This document shows, piece by piece, positions 52,978 through 63,955 of a stretch of 64,000 nucleotides of DNA. The notes below the pieces were generated by a model. The model was not told the DNA's origin, made no database searches, and saw nothing but the letters and a program-made list of their open reading frames with translations. The stretch comes from Branchiibius cervicis (lineage in GTDB: Bacteria; Actinomycetota; Actinomycetes; Actinomycetales; Dermatophilaceae), in assembly GCF_042661605.1 (NCBI RefSeq), contig NZ_JBHSWJ010000002.1, forward strand, positions 310,001-374,000, in the 5' to 3' direction. Position 1 is the stretch's first letter. Each line of letters opens with the position of its first letter. A program made the position numbers and the translations under genes.

Positions 52978-53477
52978 CGCGACGACACACCACCTTGGCA
53001 CCGACCCCGATCGGACCGCTCACCCTCGTCGCTGACGGTGACGACCTCGTCGCGGTCTACATGGATGGCCACGCCCACCACCCGGGCAGCACGGCGCTGG
53101 GGCAGGCGGGGAGCGACCCGGTCCTTGCGCGGGCGGCTGCGCAACTGAGTGAGTACTTCGCGGGGGAGCGCCAAGAGTTCGACCTACCCCTGCGGCCGAT
53201 CGGAACCGACTTCCAGGTGCGCGTGTGGCGTGCCCTGCAACAGATCCCGTACGGCGTGACCTGGAGTTACCGGGAACTGGCCACAGCCGTGGGCAACCCC
53301 TCCGCCAGCCGTGCTGTCGGCCTGGCCAACGGGCGCAATCCGCTGTCCATCGTGATTCCCTGTCATCGCGTCATCGGCGCCGACGGATCGCTGACCGGAT
53401 ACGGCGGCGGGGTCGAGCGCAAGCGGTGGCTGCTGGACCTCGAGCGTCAGGAGTCGCTGCTGCCCGGTCTATCCTGA
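52974..53477 (+). CDS. ogt: Methylated-DNA-protein cysteine methyltransferase
   Basis: A 167-residue suicide enzyme that takes the methyl group from O6-methylguanine. The acceptor motif is IVIPCHRVIG, preceded by GLANGRNPLS, and VRVWRALQQIPYGVTWSYRE forms the DNA-binding helix region. ATG at 52974 overlaps the stop of the Ada-AlkA gene. Confidence 0.95.
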   Translation: MTRRHTTLAPTPIGPLTLVADGDDLVAVYMDGHAHHPGSTALGQAGSDPVLARAAAQLSEYFAGERQEFDLPLRPIGTDFQVRVWRALQQIPYGVTWSYRELATAVGNPSASRAVGLANGRNPLSIVIPCHRVIGADGSLTGYGGGVERKRWLLDLERQESLLPGLS

Positions 53478-53481
53478 AGGC

Positions 53482-53676
53482 GTGTGGCCCGCGATCCTGA
53501 CCCTGCTGCCGACCATCGGGCTGGTCTACCTCTTCTACGTGATCATGAAGCACATCATGGAGGCCGACCGGCGCGAGCGGATCGCGCAGGCGCAGTGGGA
53601 CGCCGCCAGGGACGCCGAGGTCACGGCGTCGTCGACGCCACCAGCCGCCGACCCACCTCCCGCACCGCGGACCTGA
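53482..53676 (+). CDS. Small single-pass membrane protein
   Basis: A 64-residue protein from GTG 53482. One transmembrane helix (AILTLLPTIGLVYLFYVIMK) is followed by the charged helix HIMEADRRERIAQAQWDAAR and a proline-rich end. Similar short proteins are common in actinomycetes, but I do not know a function. It lies four bases after ogt and overlaps the convergent WYL gene by 56 bp. Confidence 0.6.
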   Translation: MWPAILTLLPTIGLVYLFYVIMKHIMEADRRERIAQAQWDAARDAEVTASSTPPAADPPPAPRT

Positions 53677-54574
53677 CCTCCGGCCCACCGACCACCTCGA
53701 AGGGCCACGGCAGGCAGGCCAGCAACTCGGCGTACATGTAGGGATTGCCGGTGGTCGCCGACAACTGCGTCAGGTCGTCCGCGAGTTGTTCGAGGCCACC
53801 CGAGGATGCCGGGAGTACCCGCCGCACCTGGTCCGCGGCGGCGTGGATCCGCACCTGCACGTCGTACTCCCATCCGGTGGCCAGATGTTCCTCCAGGAGG
53901 GCGACCGCATCGATGTCGCTCGGTGCTTCGTAGGTCTGCCCCAGCGGATGCACGCCGGTGATCCGATCGACGCGGTAGGCGCGGACCGCATCCGGGCGGC
54001 GGTCGCGGCACAGCAGATACCAGCGGCCGTGGCGGACCACGACCGCCCAGGGTTCGACATCGGTCTGCCATGTCGTGCCGCGTTCGGAGCGATAGCCGAT
54101 GCGCAGCACCTGCTGTTCCGACCAGGCCTGCACCAACTCCATGGTGGTGGCCGGATCCGGCCGCGCCGCACTGCGGTCGGGTGCCGGCGCGATCCAGCGC
54201 CGGATGCGCTCCACCGGTCCGGACACCGAAGCAGGCATCGCGCGGACCACCTTGGCCAAGGCGGCGCCGACCGGTGCCGTATCGTCGCCGGCCCGGTGGT
54301 GTCCGTCAAGGACCGCCATCACCAGGCCGAGTGCTTCAGCGGCGGTGAAGGTGACCGGCGGCAATCGCACCCCGCTGCCCAGCCGGTAGCCGCCGTACCG
54401 GCCGCGTGTCGCGAGAACCGGTATGCCGGCTTCCCGCAGGATGCTCACATATCGCCGCGCGGCGCGCTCCGAGCACTCGAGCCGACGCGCCAGTTCCTCG
54501 GCGGTCGTCCCCGGCCTGTCCTGCAGGAGTTGCAGCGTCCGCAGCGCCCGGGCCGTCGGGTTGGTCTCGTCCAT
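53621..54574 (-). CDS. WYL-domain transcriptional regulator
   Basis: A 317-residue protein. The N-terminal DeoR-like winged helix is ALRTLQLLQDRPGTTAEELA then ARRYVSILREAGIPV and GRYGGYRLG. The middle WYL domain has RHGRWYLLCRDRRPDAVRAY and a C-terminal WCX extension. Relatives bind DNA, sometimes single-stranded nucleic acid or a small ligand. It is divergent from a small coding unit (54637 onward) across 62 bp, which it may control. Confidence 0.87.
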   Translation of the reverse strand: MDETNPTARALRTLQLLQDRPGTTAEELARRLECSERAARRYVSILREAGIPVLATRGRYGGYRLGSGVRLPPVTFTAAEALGLVMAVLDGHHRAGDDTAPVGAALAKVVRAMPASVSGPVERIRRWIAPAPDRSAARPDPATTMELVQAWSEQQVLRIGYRSERGTTWQTDVEPWAVVVRHGRWYLLCRDRRPDAVRAYRVDRITGVHPLGQTYEAPSDIDAVALLEEHLATGWEYDVQVRIHAAADQVRRVLPASSGGLEQLADDLTQLSATTGNPYMYAELLACLPWPFEVVGGPEVRSAVREVGRRLVASTTP

Positions 54575-54636
54575 CTGACCAGACTGGCAGCAAATCCGGC
54601 AGCGATCCGTCCGGAATGGACCGTAATGTCGGTTTC

Positions 54637-54714
54637 ATGACGACGAGCGAACGCATCAACCCGCCCCGGGAACCCGATGACTTCCGGGTCGGGGCTTGGG
54701 CGGTGGCGTCGTGA
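54637..54714 (+). CDS. Short upstream ORF coupled to the hydrolase gene
   Basis: A 25-codon frame (MTTSERINPPREPDDFRVGA and five more residues) begins at ATG 54637 and ends in a TGA overlapping the GTG start at 54711. It may be a leader peptide coupling translation, or the remnant of a lost gene. There is no direct proof that it is translated. Confidence 0.35.
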   Translation: MTTSERINPPREPDDFRVGAWAVAS

Positions 54715-55283
54715 CCACGGTGGTCCTCTTCCATCACGTGCTGGGTCTGACACCCGGGGTCGCCGAGCTGGCCGAGCGGCTGCGCGAGGGCGGGCACACG
54801 GTGCACACACCGGACCTGTACGCCGGGCACACGTTCGCGACGATCCTCGAGGGTTTCGAGTTCTCGAAGGCACTCGATACCGACGCTCTCTCCGATGCCG
54901 CGGTAGCCGACCTACCCGCCCACGTCGTCTACGCCGGCATCTCCATGGGCGGTGGCCAGGCCCAGCGCTTCGCGCAGACCCGGCCCGGAGCCCGCGGCGC
55001 GGTCCTGCTGGAGACCTGCTTCCCGATCACCGGCGAATGGTCGTTCGGTCCGTGGCCGGACGGCGTGCCCGCCCAGATCCACGGGATGGACGACGACGAG
55101 TTCTTCGCCCACGAAGGAGATCTGGATTCAGCGCGCGAACTGGTCGCCTCGGGCGCTGACGCGGAGGTGTTCCTGTACCCCGGTGATGTGCATCTTTTCG
55201 AGGATTCCTCACTGCCGCAATACGATGCGAAGGCAACTGATCTGCTGGTAGAGCGGGTTCTGGCCCTCCTCGACCGCGTCTAG
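54711..55283 (+). CDS. Dienelactone hydrolase-family protein
   Basis: A 190-residue alpha/beta hydrolase. The nucleophile region is YAGISMGGGQAQRFA, with serine in place of the cysteine of classical dienelactone hydrolases. The acid lies near HGMDDDEF and the histidine in GDVHLFED. The first strands are TTVVLFHHVLGLTPGVAELA. GTG at 54711 overlaps the stop of a 25-codon frame. The substrate is unknown. Confidence 0.8.
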   Translation: MTTVVLFHHVLGLTPGVAELAERLREGGHTVHTPDLYAGHTFATILEGFEFSKALDTDALSDAAVADLPAHVVYAGISMGGGQAQRFAQTRPGARGAVLLETCFPITGEWSFGPWPDGVPAQIHGMDDDEFFAHEGDLDSARELVASGADAEVFLYPGDVHLFEDSSLPQYDAKATDLLVERVLALLDRV

Positions 55284-56164
55284 TCCAGCGGCCACAGGTC
55301 ACCGAGATCATCGAGCCGGGCGAGGACCTGGTCGAAAGTCAGCTGCTGTAACGACGCGCCGTCCTCGACCTCCTCCCAGGTGCGCGGTGCGGCGACCGTC
55401 GGCCGGTCCCGACCACGCAACGAGTACGGCGCGATCGTCGTCTTGGCGGCGGTGTTCTGCGACCAGTCGACGAAGACTTTGCCCGGGCGCAGCGAGGTCG
55501 TCATCTTCCAGACCACCGCGTCCGGTTGTTCCTTGGTGAGCCGTTGCGCCAATTCCTTGACCCAGTCGCGTATCTCGTCGCTGGTGCGGGAGCTATCGAC
55601 CGTGGCGTACAACTGCATGCCCTTGCTGCCGCTGGTCACCGGGACGACCTCGCCGACGGCCAGCGGCGCCAGGCGATCCCGCACCGTCAGAGCCAGCGCG
55701 GCGCACTCCGGCAGCCCGGTGCCCTTGCCCGGGTCCAGATCGATGACCAGCCGGTCCGGATTGACCGGCTTCTCATCGACGAATCTCCATTGCGGCACAT
55801 GCAGTTCGAGCGCCGCCAGATTCGCGAAGTAGGTCAGGCCCGCCACGTCGTCGATGAGGGGATAGGTGACCTTGTCGCCGCCGCCGCGGCTGCCGCTGGA
55901 CGCAACGGTGACCCGCCGGATCCACGAAGGGGTGCCACTGGGCACGTTCTTCTCGAAGAACGAGTTGTCGCCCACCCCGTGCGGCCAGCGCACCCGCGTG
56001 ACCGGCCGGTCGGCGATCACCCGCAGCAACACGGGCGCGACCTGGCTGTAGTAGTGCAGTATCTCGCCCTTGGTGGTTTCCGTTCCGGGATAGAGGATTT
56101 TGTCCAGGTTGCTGAGCTGCAGTCGCTGGCCGTCGACCTCGACACTGATCTTCTCGTCGGCCAT
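55280..56164 (-). CDS. LigD polymerase-domain protein (NHEJ primase-polymerase)
   Basis: About 294 residues of the archaeo-eukaryotic primase type polymerase that fills gaps during non-homologous end joining. The catalytic metal motif is LVIDLDPGKG, with TSGSKGMQLYAT, VFVDWSQNTAAKTTIAPYS and the early KILYPGTETTKGEILHYY. ATG at 56164 shares one base with the stop of the ligase gene (TGATG). In many bacteria this is one domain of a fused LigD; here it is a separate gene. It overlaps the convergent hydrolase gene by four bases. Confidence 0.88.
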   Translation of the reverse strand: MADEKISVEVDGQRLQLSNLDKILYPGTETTKGEILHYYSQVAPVLLRVIADRPVTRVRWPHGVGDNSFFEKNVPSGTPSWIRRVTVASSGSRGGGDKVTYPLIDDVAGLTYFANLAALELHVPQWRFVDEKPVNPDRLVIDLDPGKGTGLPECAALALTVRDRLAPLAVGEVVPVTSGSKGMQLYATVDSSRTSDEIRDWVKELAQRLTKEQPDAVVWKMTTSLRPGKVFVDWSQNTAAKTTIAPYSLRGRDRPTVAAPRTWEEVEDGASLQQLTFDQVLARLDDLGDLWPLD

Positions 56165-57092
56165 CACAGATCCCGCGGGGTCAGATCGGAGCGGACTCCG
56201 CGCCAACTCGGTTGGCGCAACCGGCCGTCCTCGGTCACCGTGTGGTACTCGATGTCCACCACCAGCTCCGGCCGCAGCCAGTGCGCGCCGCGAGCGTCCG
56301 CGGCCGGTAGGCGGGTCTCGAACGGACTGGTCGGTGACCGTAGTTCTCGTAGGCGTGGCAGCAGCGCAGCGCCCGTGGCGCCGGCCAGCCCGGAACCGAT
56401 CCGGCCGACGTACCTCAATCCCGCCTCGGCGGGGGAGCCGATCAGCAGACTGCCCAGCACGTCCGCTCGGTCGGTCTCGAAGCGCCAACCGCCGACCACG
56501 TACGACGAGGTGCGGCGGTGCACGATCTTGCGCCAATCCGGCGAACGGGTCCCGGGCCGGTAGGGCGACGAAAGACGTTTGGACACAATGCCTTCCAGTT
56601 TGCGCTCGGCGGTCGCAGCCAGTAGTAGTTCTCCGTCGTCGAAGACCGCCGGGACCTGCACCCAGGGGGAGGTGAGTCCGGTCGCCTCCAGGAGTTCGCG
56701 GCGTACCCGCAGCGGTTGTGACAGCGTCTCGTGGCCGCCCACGCGCAACAGGTCGAAAACCATCAGCGTCACCGGAGCGGTTGCCGCCAGCCGGTCGGCG
56801 TCGGCTGGCTTGGTGACGTTGAAGCGCTCGGCGATACCGGCGAAACTGGGCGCCCCCTGCCTCAGCACGACGACTTCGCCGTCGAGCAGGAGGTGGTCGT
56901 AGCCGGGTAATCCGCTGCCGGCGCAGGTGAGTTCGGGGAAGGCGACGGTGACGTCGCGTTCGGTGCGCGAGGTGACGCGGACCCGATCACCCTCGACCGC
57001 GACGAGCACTCGCATCCCGTCCCACTTCACCTCGTGCTGCCAATCGGCGCCCGCAGGACTGCGTCGCTAGGGGTGGCAAGCATCGGACGCAT
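56164..57092 (-). CDS. ATP-dependent DNA ligase, LigD ligase-domain type (one apparent frameshift)
   Basis: Adding one base near 57046-57047 joins the start MRPMLATPSDAVLRAP to DWQHEVKWDGMRVLV, restoring motif I with its AMP-accepting lysine (EVKWDGMR). The repaired protein has about 309 residues. Motif III is DHLLLDGEVVV, motif IV is KLEGIVSKRL, motif V follows in DWRKIVHRR, and an OB-fold forms the end. It seals breaks with Ku and the polymerase. ATG 57092 or 57083 is the start. The gene is divergent from ku across only 16 bp. Confidence 0.87.
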
Positions 57093-57108
57093 GGGGCACT
57101 CTTGCACA

Positions 57109-58050
57109 ATGCGGGCGATCTGGAAGGGTGCCGTCTCGTTCGGGTTGGTCAATGTGCCGGTCCGGCTCTACTCGGCCACCGAGAACCACGACGTGCAGTT
57201 CCGGCAGGTGCATCGCGAGGACGGCGGCCGGATCCGTTACCGGCGGGTGTGCGCCATCGACGGCGAGGAAGTCAGCTACGACGACATCGCCAAGGGCTAC
57301 GAGACCGAGGACGGCCAGATGGTCGTACTCACCGACGACGACCTGGCCAACCTGCCGATCTCGACCTCCAAGGAGATCGCCGTCGACAAATTCGTGCCGG
57401 CCGGTGAGATCGACCCGTTGTACCTGGACAAGAGCTACTACCTGGAGCCGGACGCCAGTGCGGTGAAACCGTATGCGCTGCTGCGGGATGCGTTGCTGCA
57501 GACAGACCGCGTCGCGCTGGTCACGATCACCATCCGCACCCGGATGACCGTTGCGGTGCTGCGCGTGCGTGATGAGGTCATCGCCTTGCAGACGATGCTG
57601 TGGCCCGACGAGGTCCGCGCGCCAGAATTCGGCGTGCTCGACGACGCGGACCTGTCGGTGAAGCCGGCCGAGACCGCGATGGCGCAGATGCTGGTCGAGT
57701 CCCTGTCGGGCGACTACGACCCGGAGGAGTACACCGACGACTACGAGCAGGCGGTGCACGAGGTCGTCGAGGCCAAACTCGCAGGAGGCGAGGTCAAGGC
57801 CGCACCCGAACCGCAGGAGGAAGGCGGTCAGGTCGTCGACCTGCTGGCGGCGCTGCAGCAGAGCGTGGACCGGGCCAAGGCCGCGCGCGGCGAGAAGCCC
57901 GCCCCCGCCAAGAAGGCTCCCGCTGCGAAAGCCCCGGCCAAGAAGGCAGCCGCCAAGAAGGCACCGGCGAAAAAGGCCCCCGCGAAGAAAGCTCCCGCCA
58001 AGAAGACCACCTCCGCCAAGAAGGCGCCGGCGGGGAAGAAGTCTGCCTGA
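57109..58050 (+). CDS. ku: Non-homologous end-joining protein Ku
   Basis: A 313-residue protein. The Ku beta-barrel begins AIWKGAVSFGLVNVPVRLY, with VCAIDGEEVSYDDIAKGYE and FVPAGEIDPLYLDKSYYLEP. Ku rings bind DNA ends and recruit LigD. The C-terminal 55 residues are a histone H1-like tail of Ala/Pro/Lys repeats (KKAPAKKAAAKKAPAKK), which may add DNA affinity. ATG at 57109 is used, as earlier in-frame sequence overlaps the divergent ligase start. It is followed by the phosphatase gene two bases after its stop. Confidence 0.94.
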   Translation: MRAIWKGAVSFGLVNVPVRLYSATENHDVQFRQVHREDGGRIRYRRVCAIDGEEVSYDDIAKGYETEDGQMVVLTDDDLANLPISTSKEIAVDKFVPAGEIDPLYLDKSYYLEPDASAVKPYALLRDALLQTDRVALVTITIRTRMTVAVLRVRDEVIALQTMLWPDEVRAPEFGVLDDADLSVKPAETAMAQMLVESLSGDYDPEEYTDDYEQAVHEVVEAKLAGGEVKAAPEPQEEGGQVVDLLAALQQSVDRAKAARGEKPAPAKKAPAAKAPAKKAAAKKAPAKKAPAKKAPAKKTTSAKKAPAGKKSA

Positions 58051-58052
58051 CC

Positions 58053-58613
58053 ATGTCCGTCGCAGGGCACATCGTCTTCATCTGCACCGGCAACATCTGC
58101 CGATCGGCGTACGCCGAGCGCCTGGCCCGGGTGCGTGCCGAGGAGTTCGGGCTGGCCGGGTGGACCTTCGCCAGCGCCGGCGTCGGTGCGCTGGCCGGAT
58201 CGCCGATGGATGAACTGATGGCGCAAGAGTTGAGGGCGCGGGGCGGCAACGCGACGGGTTTCGTCGCTCGGCAGGTCAACCGCGCGATCGTCCAGGACGC
58301 GACCCTCGTCCTGCCGATGGAAAAGGCCCAGCGGCACGTGATCCTGGGCGACTTCCCGGCCATGGTGCGGCGGGTGCAGACCCTGGGCACCGCCGGTGAG
58401 GCAAGCCGGTCGCTGCCGGAAGAAGTGGTCGGCGAGGCGTATCTGAGTGCACTTCGGGCAGATCGCAGGCCGACGCGCTCGCAGTTCGATGTGGCGGACC
58501 CGTATCGCAAGGGACCGGAGAAGGCGGCCGAGGTCGCCGAACTCCTGGATCGGCACGTCACGGCCGTCACCGCACGGCTGGCCGGGGTCCCGCAATCGCA
58601 GCCCGCGGGATAG
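58053..58613 (+). CDS. Low-molecular-weight protein tyrosine phosphatase family
   Basis: A 186-residue protein. The P-loop FICTGNICRSAYAERLAR matches CxGNxCRS of LMW phosphatases and arsenate reductases. The general acid is in DVADPYRKG. Many actinobacterial members act on tyrosine-phosphorylated proteins or capsule components. ATG at 58053 follows the ku stop by two bases, so they are likely co-transcribed, although no functional link is known. The end overlaps the convergent kinase-like gene by 47 bp. Confidence 0.85.
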   Translation: MSVAGHIVFICTGNICRSAYAERLARVRAEEFGLAGWTFASAGVGALAGSPMDELMAQELRARGGNATGFVARQVNRAIVQDATLVLPMEKAQRHVILGDFPAMVRRVQTLGTAGEASRSLPEEVVGEAYLSALRADRRPTRSQFDVADPYRKGPEKAAEVAELLDRHVTAVTARLAGVPQSQPAG

Positions 58614-59728
58614 GCGCAAGCGCCCCCACCTCGAGCAGTTCGGTGAGCGCCGAGTCGACGAGTTCGGCTGCCTGCGGGTGATCGCCGTGCGCCGCCCGGC
58701 ACACCTCCACTGCGGCGCCGGCAGACAGGGGTTGCGCCGCGGCCAACCAGATCGTGGCGCCCAGGGCGGACAGCCGCAGCGGCGTCGAACCGGCCAGCAC
58801 CAGCACCTCGTCGTCGGCGACCACCGCGTCGTCGAACGGCGCCCGCTGGACCAGGTGCTCCTCGCCCGGGTCGCGCGGCGCGTCAGTGGGATCGCCGTCC
58901 GCGGTGAGCGATGTGAATTGCGTCACGACCCCGCGATCGTGCAGGGCTTGTTCGATGAGGCTGCCGGTCTCGTCGATCTCCCGGTAGTACAGGGTCTGCA
59001 CCCCGCCCAGATCGTTGATGAGCTGGGCCAGTGCGGTCAACGGCCGGTCCAGTGCCATCAGGGACGACGTCTGCGGGATCAACGTCAGCATCGCGTCGAA
59101 CAGGCCGACCCGCTCCAGCGCCGGGACCGCCATCGGGCGCGGTGCACCGTCGTCGCGCGAAGCGCGGTCGATGCGGTCCAGCAGCAGCAGCGCCCCGGCG
59201 TGCAGGGAAGCTGGGGGTGCGCAGGTGAAGCTCGTCGGGTCCGTGTTGTTGCTTGTGGTGCGGATCGCCGGCTTCGAGGACCACCGAGAGCGGCTTGGGA
59301 TAGGGCAGCACCGACAGGTCCGGCCGGATCAGCACGGTTTCATCGGTCACGTAGCCGAAATCCCGGGCGCACAGCCGTGCTGCGGCCGTGGTCTTGCCGG
59401 TGCCGGAGGCCGCAACCAGCACGGCGACCCGACCGGAGTCGTCAGCGATACCGCAGGCGTGCAGCATCACCCCGGCGCCGGCCGCCTGCCGGATCGCCGC
59501 GAAGGTGACGCTGGAGGCCAGGGCGTAGTCACGGCGTACGGGATCCTGCGCGTCCGACAGCGGGACGGACGGGGAGTCCGCGGCGGGCGCGGGATCCTGC
59601 TCATCCGGTGCGCAGCGTGCCCACTGCAGCCGCAGCGCGGCGACCTCGTCGGCCGGCACTGCCTCCAGGTCCACCTCGAACCGGTACCCCAGGGCGTGGA
59701 TCGACAGCGGGTCCGGCATGCGCGGCAT
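58567..59728 (-). CDS. HPr-kinase-like P-loop protein with C-terminal PqqD-like domain (one apparent frameshift)
   Basis: The frames at the G5 run 59213-59217 join if two bases are restored, giving a seven-base run and the sequence LRTPPASLHAGALLLLDRID; the product is about 387 residues. The P-loop VLVAASGTGKTTAAARLC with GYVTDETVLI resembles HPr kinase/phosphorylase-like proteins. Residues about 310-387 resemble PqqD (LRLSALGATIWLAAAQPLSA), a peptide-binding domain. Such pairs occur in ribosomal-peptide maturation systems, but no precursor peptide or radical SAM enzyme is visible here. ATG 59728 or 59719 starts it. Confidence 0.65.
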
Positions 59729-59846
59729 CGTATGGCATGCATGGAACATGCGCGTGCCGTGTTGCGTTGCACCCTCCAGAGTCCGGACACGACACAAGTG
59801 CGCGGGCTAGCATCCATAAGAACCGACGGCAGATCAAGGAGCCCTC

Positions 59847-62381
<2,535 letters not shown>

Positions 62382-62398
62382 GCCACGCGCACACTGAC

Positions 62399-62430
62399 GG
62401 CAGGCCCGGAGGGATTCCTCCGGGCCTGCC
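62399..62430 (+). terminator. clpC terminator hairpin
   Basis: A perfect 14-bp stem (GGCAGGCCCGGAGG with CCTCCGGGCCTGCC) around the loop GATT lies 17 bases after the clpC stop. There is no T tract, as is common in actinomycetes. Confidence 0.85.
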
Positions 62431-62469
62431 GCCGCGTGGAGCGGCCCGGTCCCTGCGACCACCCGGCAC

Positions 62470-62940
62470 GTGCGAGGAATTCGGGAACTGGTCAAGCCCT
62501 ACGTCAGTTCCCGGGCCATCGTGGCCAAACCAGCGGTGTCCTATTTCGAGGCGCTGCAAGAGTTCCTCGTGGTGCTCGACCCCGCCGACGATGACCGCGT
62601 CCTAGGTTGCGGCGCCCTGCACGTGATGTGGGACGACGTGGCAGAGGTCCGCACCCTCGCCGTACATCCATCGCTCAAGGGCCACGGTGCCGGCTCGGCG
62701 ATCCTGACCGACCTGCTGGACCGGGCACGGACCCTGGGGGTCTCGCGCGTCTTCTGCCTGACGTTCGAGACCGCCTTCTTCGCCGCGCACGGGTTCGCCG
62801 AGATCGAGGGCGACCCCGTCGCCCCCGACGTCTACGCCGAACTGCTGCAGTCCTACGACGAGGGTGTCGCCGAGTTCCTGGATCTCGACCGGGTCAAACC
62901 CAACACCCTGGGCAACGCCCGGATGTTGCTTCAGCTCTGA
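62470..62940 (+). CDS. argA: GNAT-type amino-acid (glutamate) N-acetyltransferase ArgA
   Basis: A 156-residue GNAT of the short actinobacterial ArgA type, the first step of arginine synthesis. Matching segments are LKGHGAGSAILTDLLDRARTLG (acetyl-CoA loop, given here in part), VFCLTFETAFFAAHGFAEIE and EFLDLDRVKPNTLGNARMLL. GTG at 62470 starts inside the usual first strand; homologues have about ten more residues, and the in-frame codons before it read PATTRHVRGIREL without a start. GTG at 62436 reaches that frame only if one base is removed, so the 5' end may hold an indel. Confidence 0.82.
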   Translation: MRGIRELVKPYVSSRAIVAKPAVSYFEALQEFLVVLDPADDDRVLGCGALHVMWDDVAEVRTLAVHPSLKGHGAGSAILTDLLDRARTLGVSRVFCLTFETAFFAAHGFAEIEGDPVAPDVYAELLQSYDEGVAEFLDLDRVKPNTLGNARMLLQL

Positions 62941-62944
62941 GGGG

Positions 62945-63036
62945 TTTGTCGACGTTCGCGCGGGTTGTCGACGTTTGCCCGGCCTATAGCCCGCGCGTCT
63001 GTCGACAACCCGCGCGTCTAGCGATAACCCGCGCAA
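62945..63036. repeat. Short repeat array in opposed orientations, left of the AbiEi/DUF559 gene
   Basis: Units of about 19 bases built from TTGTCGACGTTTGCGCGGG-like sequence occur twice forward. They are followed by the palindrome CTATAG, then two and a half units in reverse complement (CCCGCGCGTCTGTCGACAA, CCCGCGCGTCTAGCGATAA, CCCGCGCAAAC). The array could fold into a large cruciform. The same units reappear at 63956-64000. Confidence 0.8.
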
Positions 63037-63038
63037 AC

Positions 63039-63902
63039 TCAGGCGGCCATCGCCTGCGCGGCCCGCACTTTCGCCGCCGCCCGCCCGTGGAACAGGTCGG
63101 ACCACACCAGGCGGACCACGATCCAGCCCAGGGAGCGGATCCGATCTTCGCGCTGCTTCTCGCGCCACAACGCTCCGGGTTCGTCGTACTTGGTCGCGCC
63201 GTCGAATTCCACCAGCACTCGTGTGCCGACGACCCGGAAGTCTGCGCGGTAGCCCTTCCCATTGCGGGTCCACCGCTGCGAGCCGGGGACGGTGAACTGC
63301 GCTTCGACCAGGATTCCGGCCTCGCTGAATCGCACGGCCGACAGCGTCTCGCCCGGCGACTCGTGGTCGCCGTCAGCGCGAGCCACGAGCTGTCGCATCC
63401 GCTCGGCCCCGTTCGCCAGGCGACGCGCCTGCGCTGCCGTCCTCAGATCCGCGGGCGTCAGCAAAGTACGGTGCAGCGCGTCGTCGGCGGCCACTAGTCC
63501 GGCCTCGAGATCGACCGCCGCAAGTTGCGTGACGGTGGTGGCGATGTGTTCGACGCCGTGCGAGGAGGGGTGGCCGCGCAACGCGGTGTGCAGGTGCAGT
63601 CCGGGCACCCGCTTGGACCGGCCGGGGCCGAGCCGGCATAGATGCACCGTCGACAAGTCCGCACGATGCAGCGCCAGACCGTGGTGCACCGCAGCCGAGA
63701 CGTAGCCGGCGACTGCGGTGCCGGCGTGCTCGGCCAGGAAGGTGTCCACCAGCTGACGGTGGCGGTCCCGCTCATCGATGACAGGCCGCATCAGGTACCA
63801 GCCGCGGCGCAGTCTGGTCCATTGCCCCTGCGCCAGCAGCCGTTCGAGGTCCCGCTCGCTGAGACCACGCTCGCGCGCCTGCCGTCGTGAGATCACGTCC
63901 AC
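63039..63902 (-). CDS. AbiEi-like antitoxin domain fused to DUF559 nuclease-like domain
   Basis: A 287-residue protein. The N-terminus has the winged-helix pattern of AbiEi-type domains (SRRQARERGLSERDLERLLA, then WTRLRRGWYLM). The C-terminal part resembles DUF559/very-short-patch-repair nucleases of the PD-(D/E)xK fold: SPGETLSAVRF, RADFRV, VLVEFDGATKY and the final RLGW-like RSLGWIVVRLVWSDL. Its biological role is unknown; such proteins form large paralogous families in actinobacteria. GTG at 63902 is the start. It is flanked on both sides by the same short repeat array. Confidence 0.78.
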   Translation of the reverse strand: MDVISRRQARERGLSERDLERLLAQGQWTRLRRGWYLMRPVIDERDRHRQLVDTFLAEHAGTAVAGYVSAAVHHGLALHRADLSTVHLCRLGPGRSKRVPGLHLHTALRGHPSSHGVEHIATTVTQLAAVDLEAGLVAADDALHRTLLTPADLRTAAQARRLANGAERMRQLVARADGDHESPGETLSAVRFSEAGILVEAQFTVPGSQRWTRNGKGYRADFRVVGTRVLVEFDGATKYDEPGALWREKQREDRIRSLGWIVVRLVWSDLFHGRAAAKVRAAQAMAA

Positions 63903-63955
63903 CCGGACAGCGTGACCGATGCGCAGGACTGCGGACGCGGACTGCCTACGAGGCT

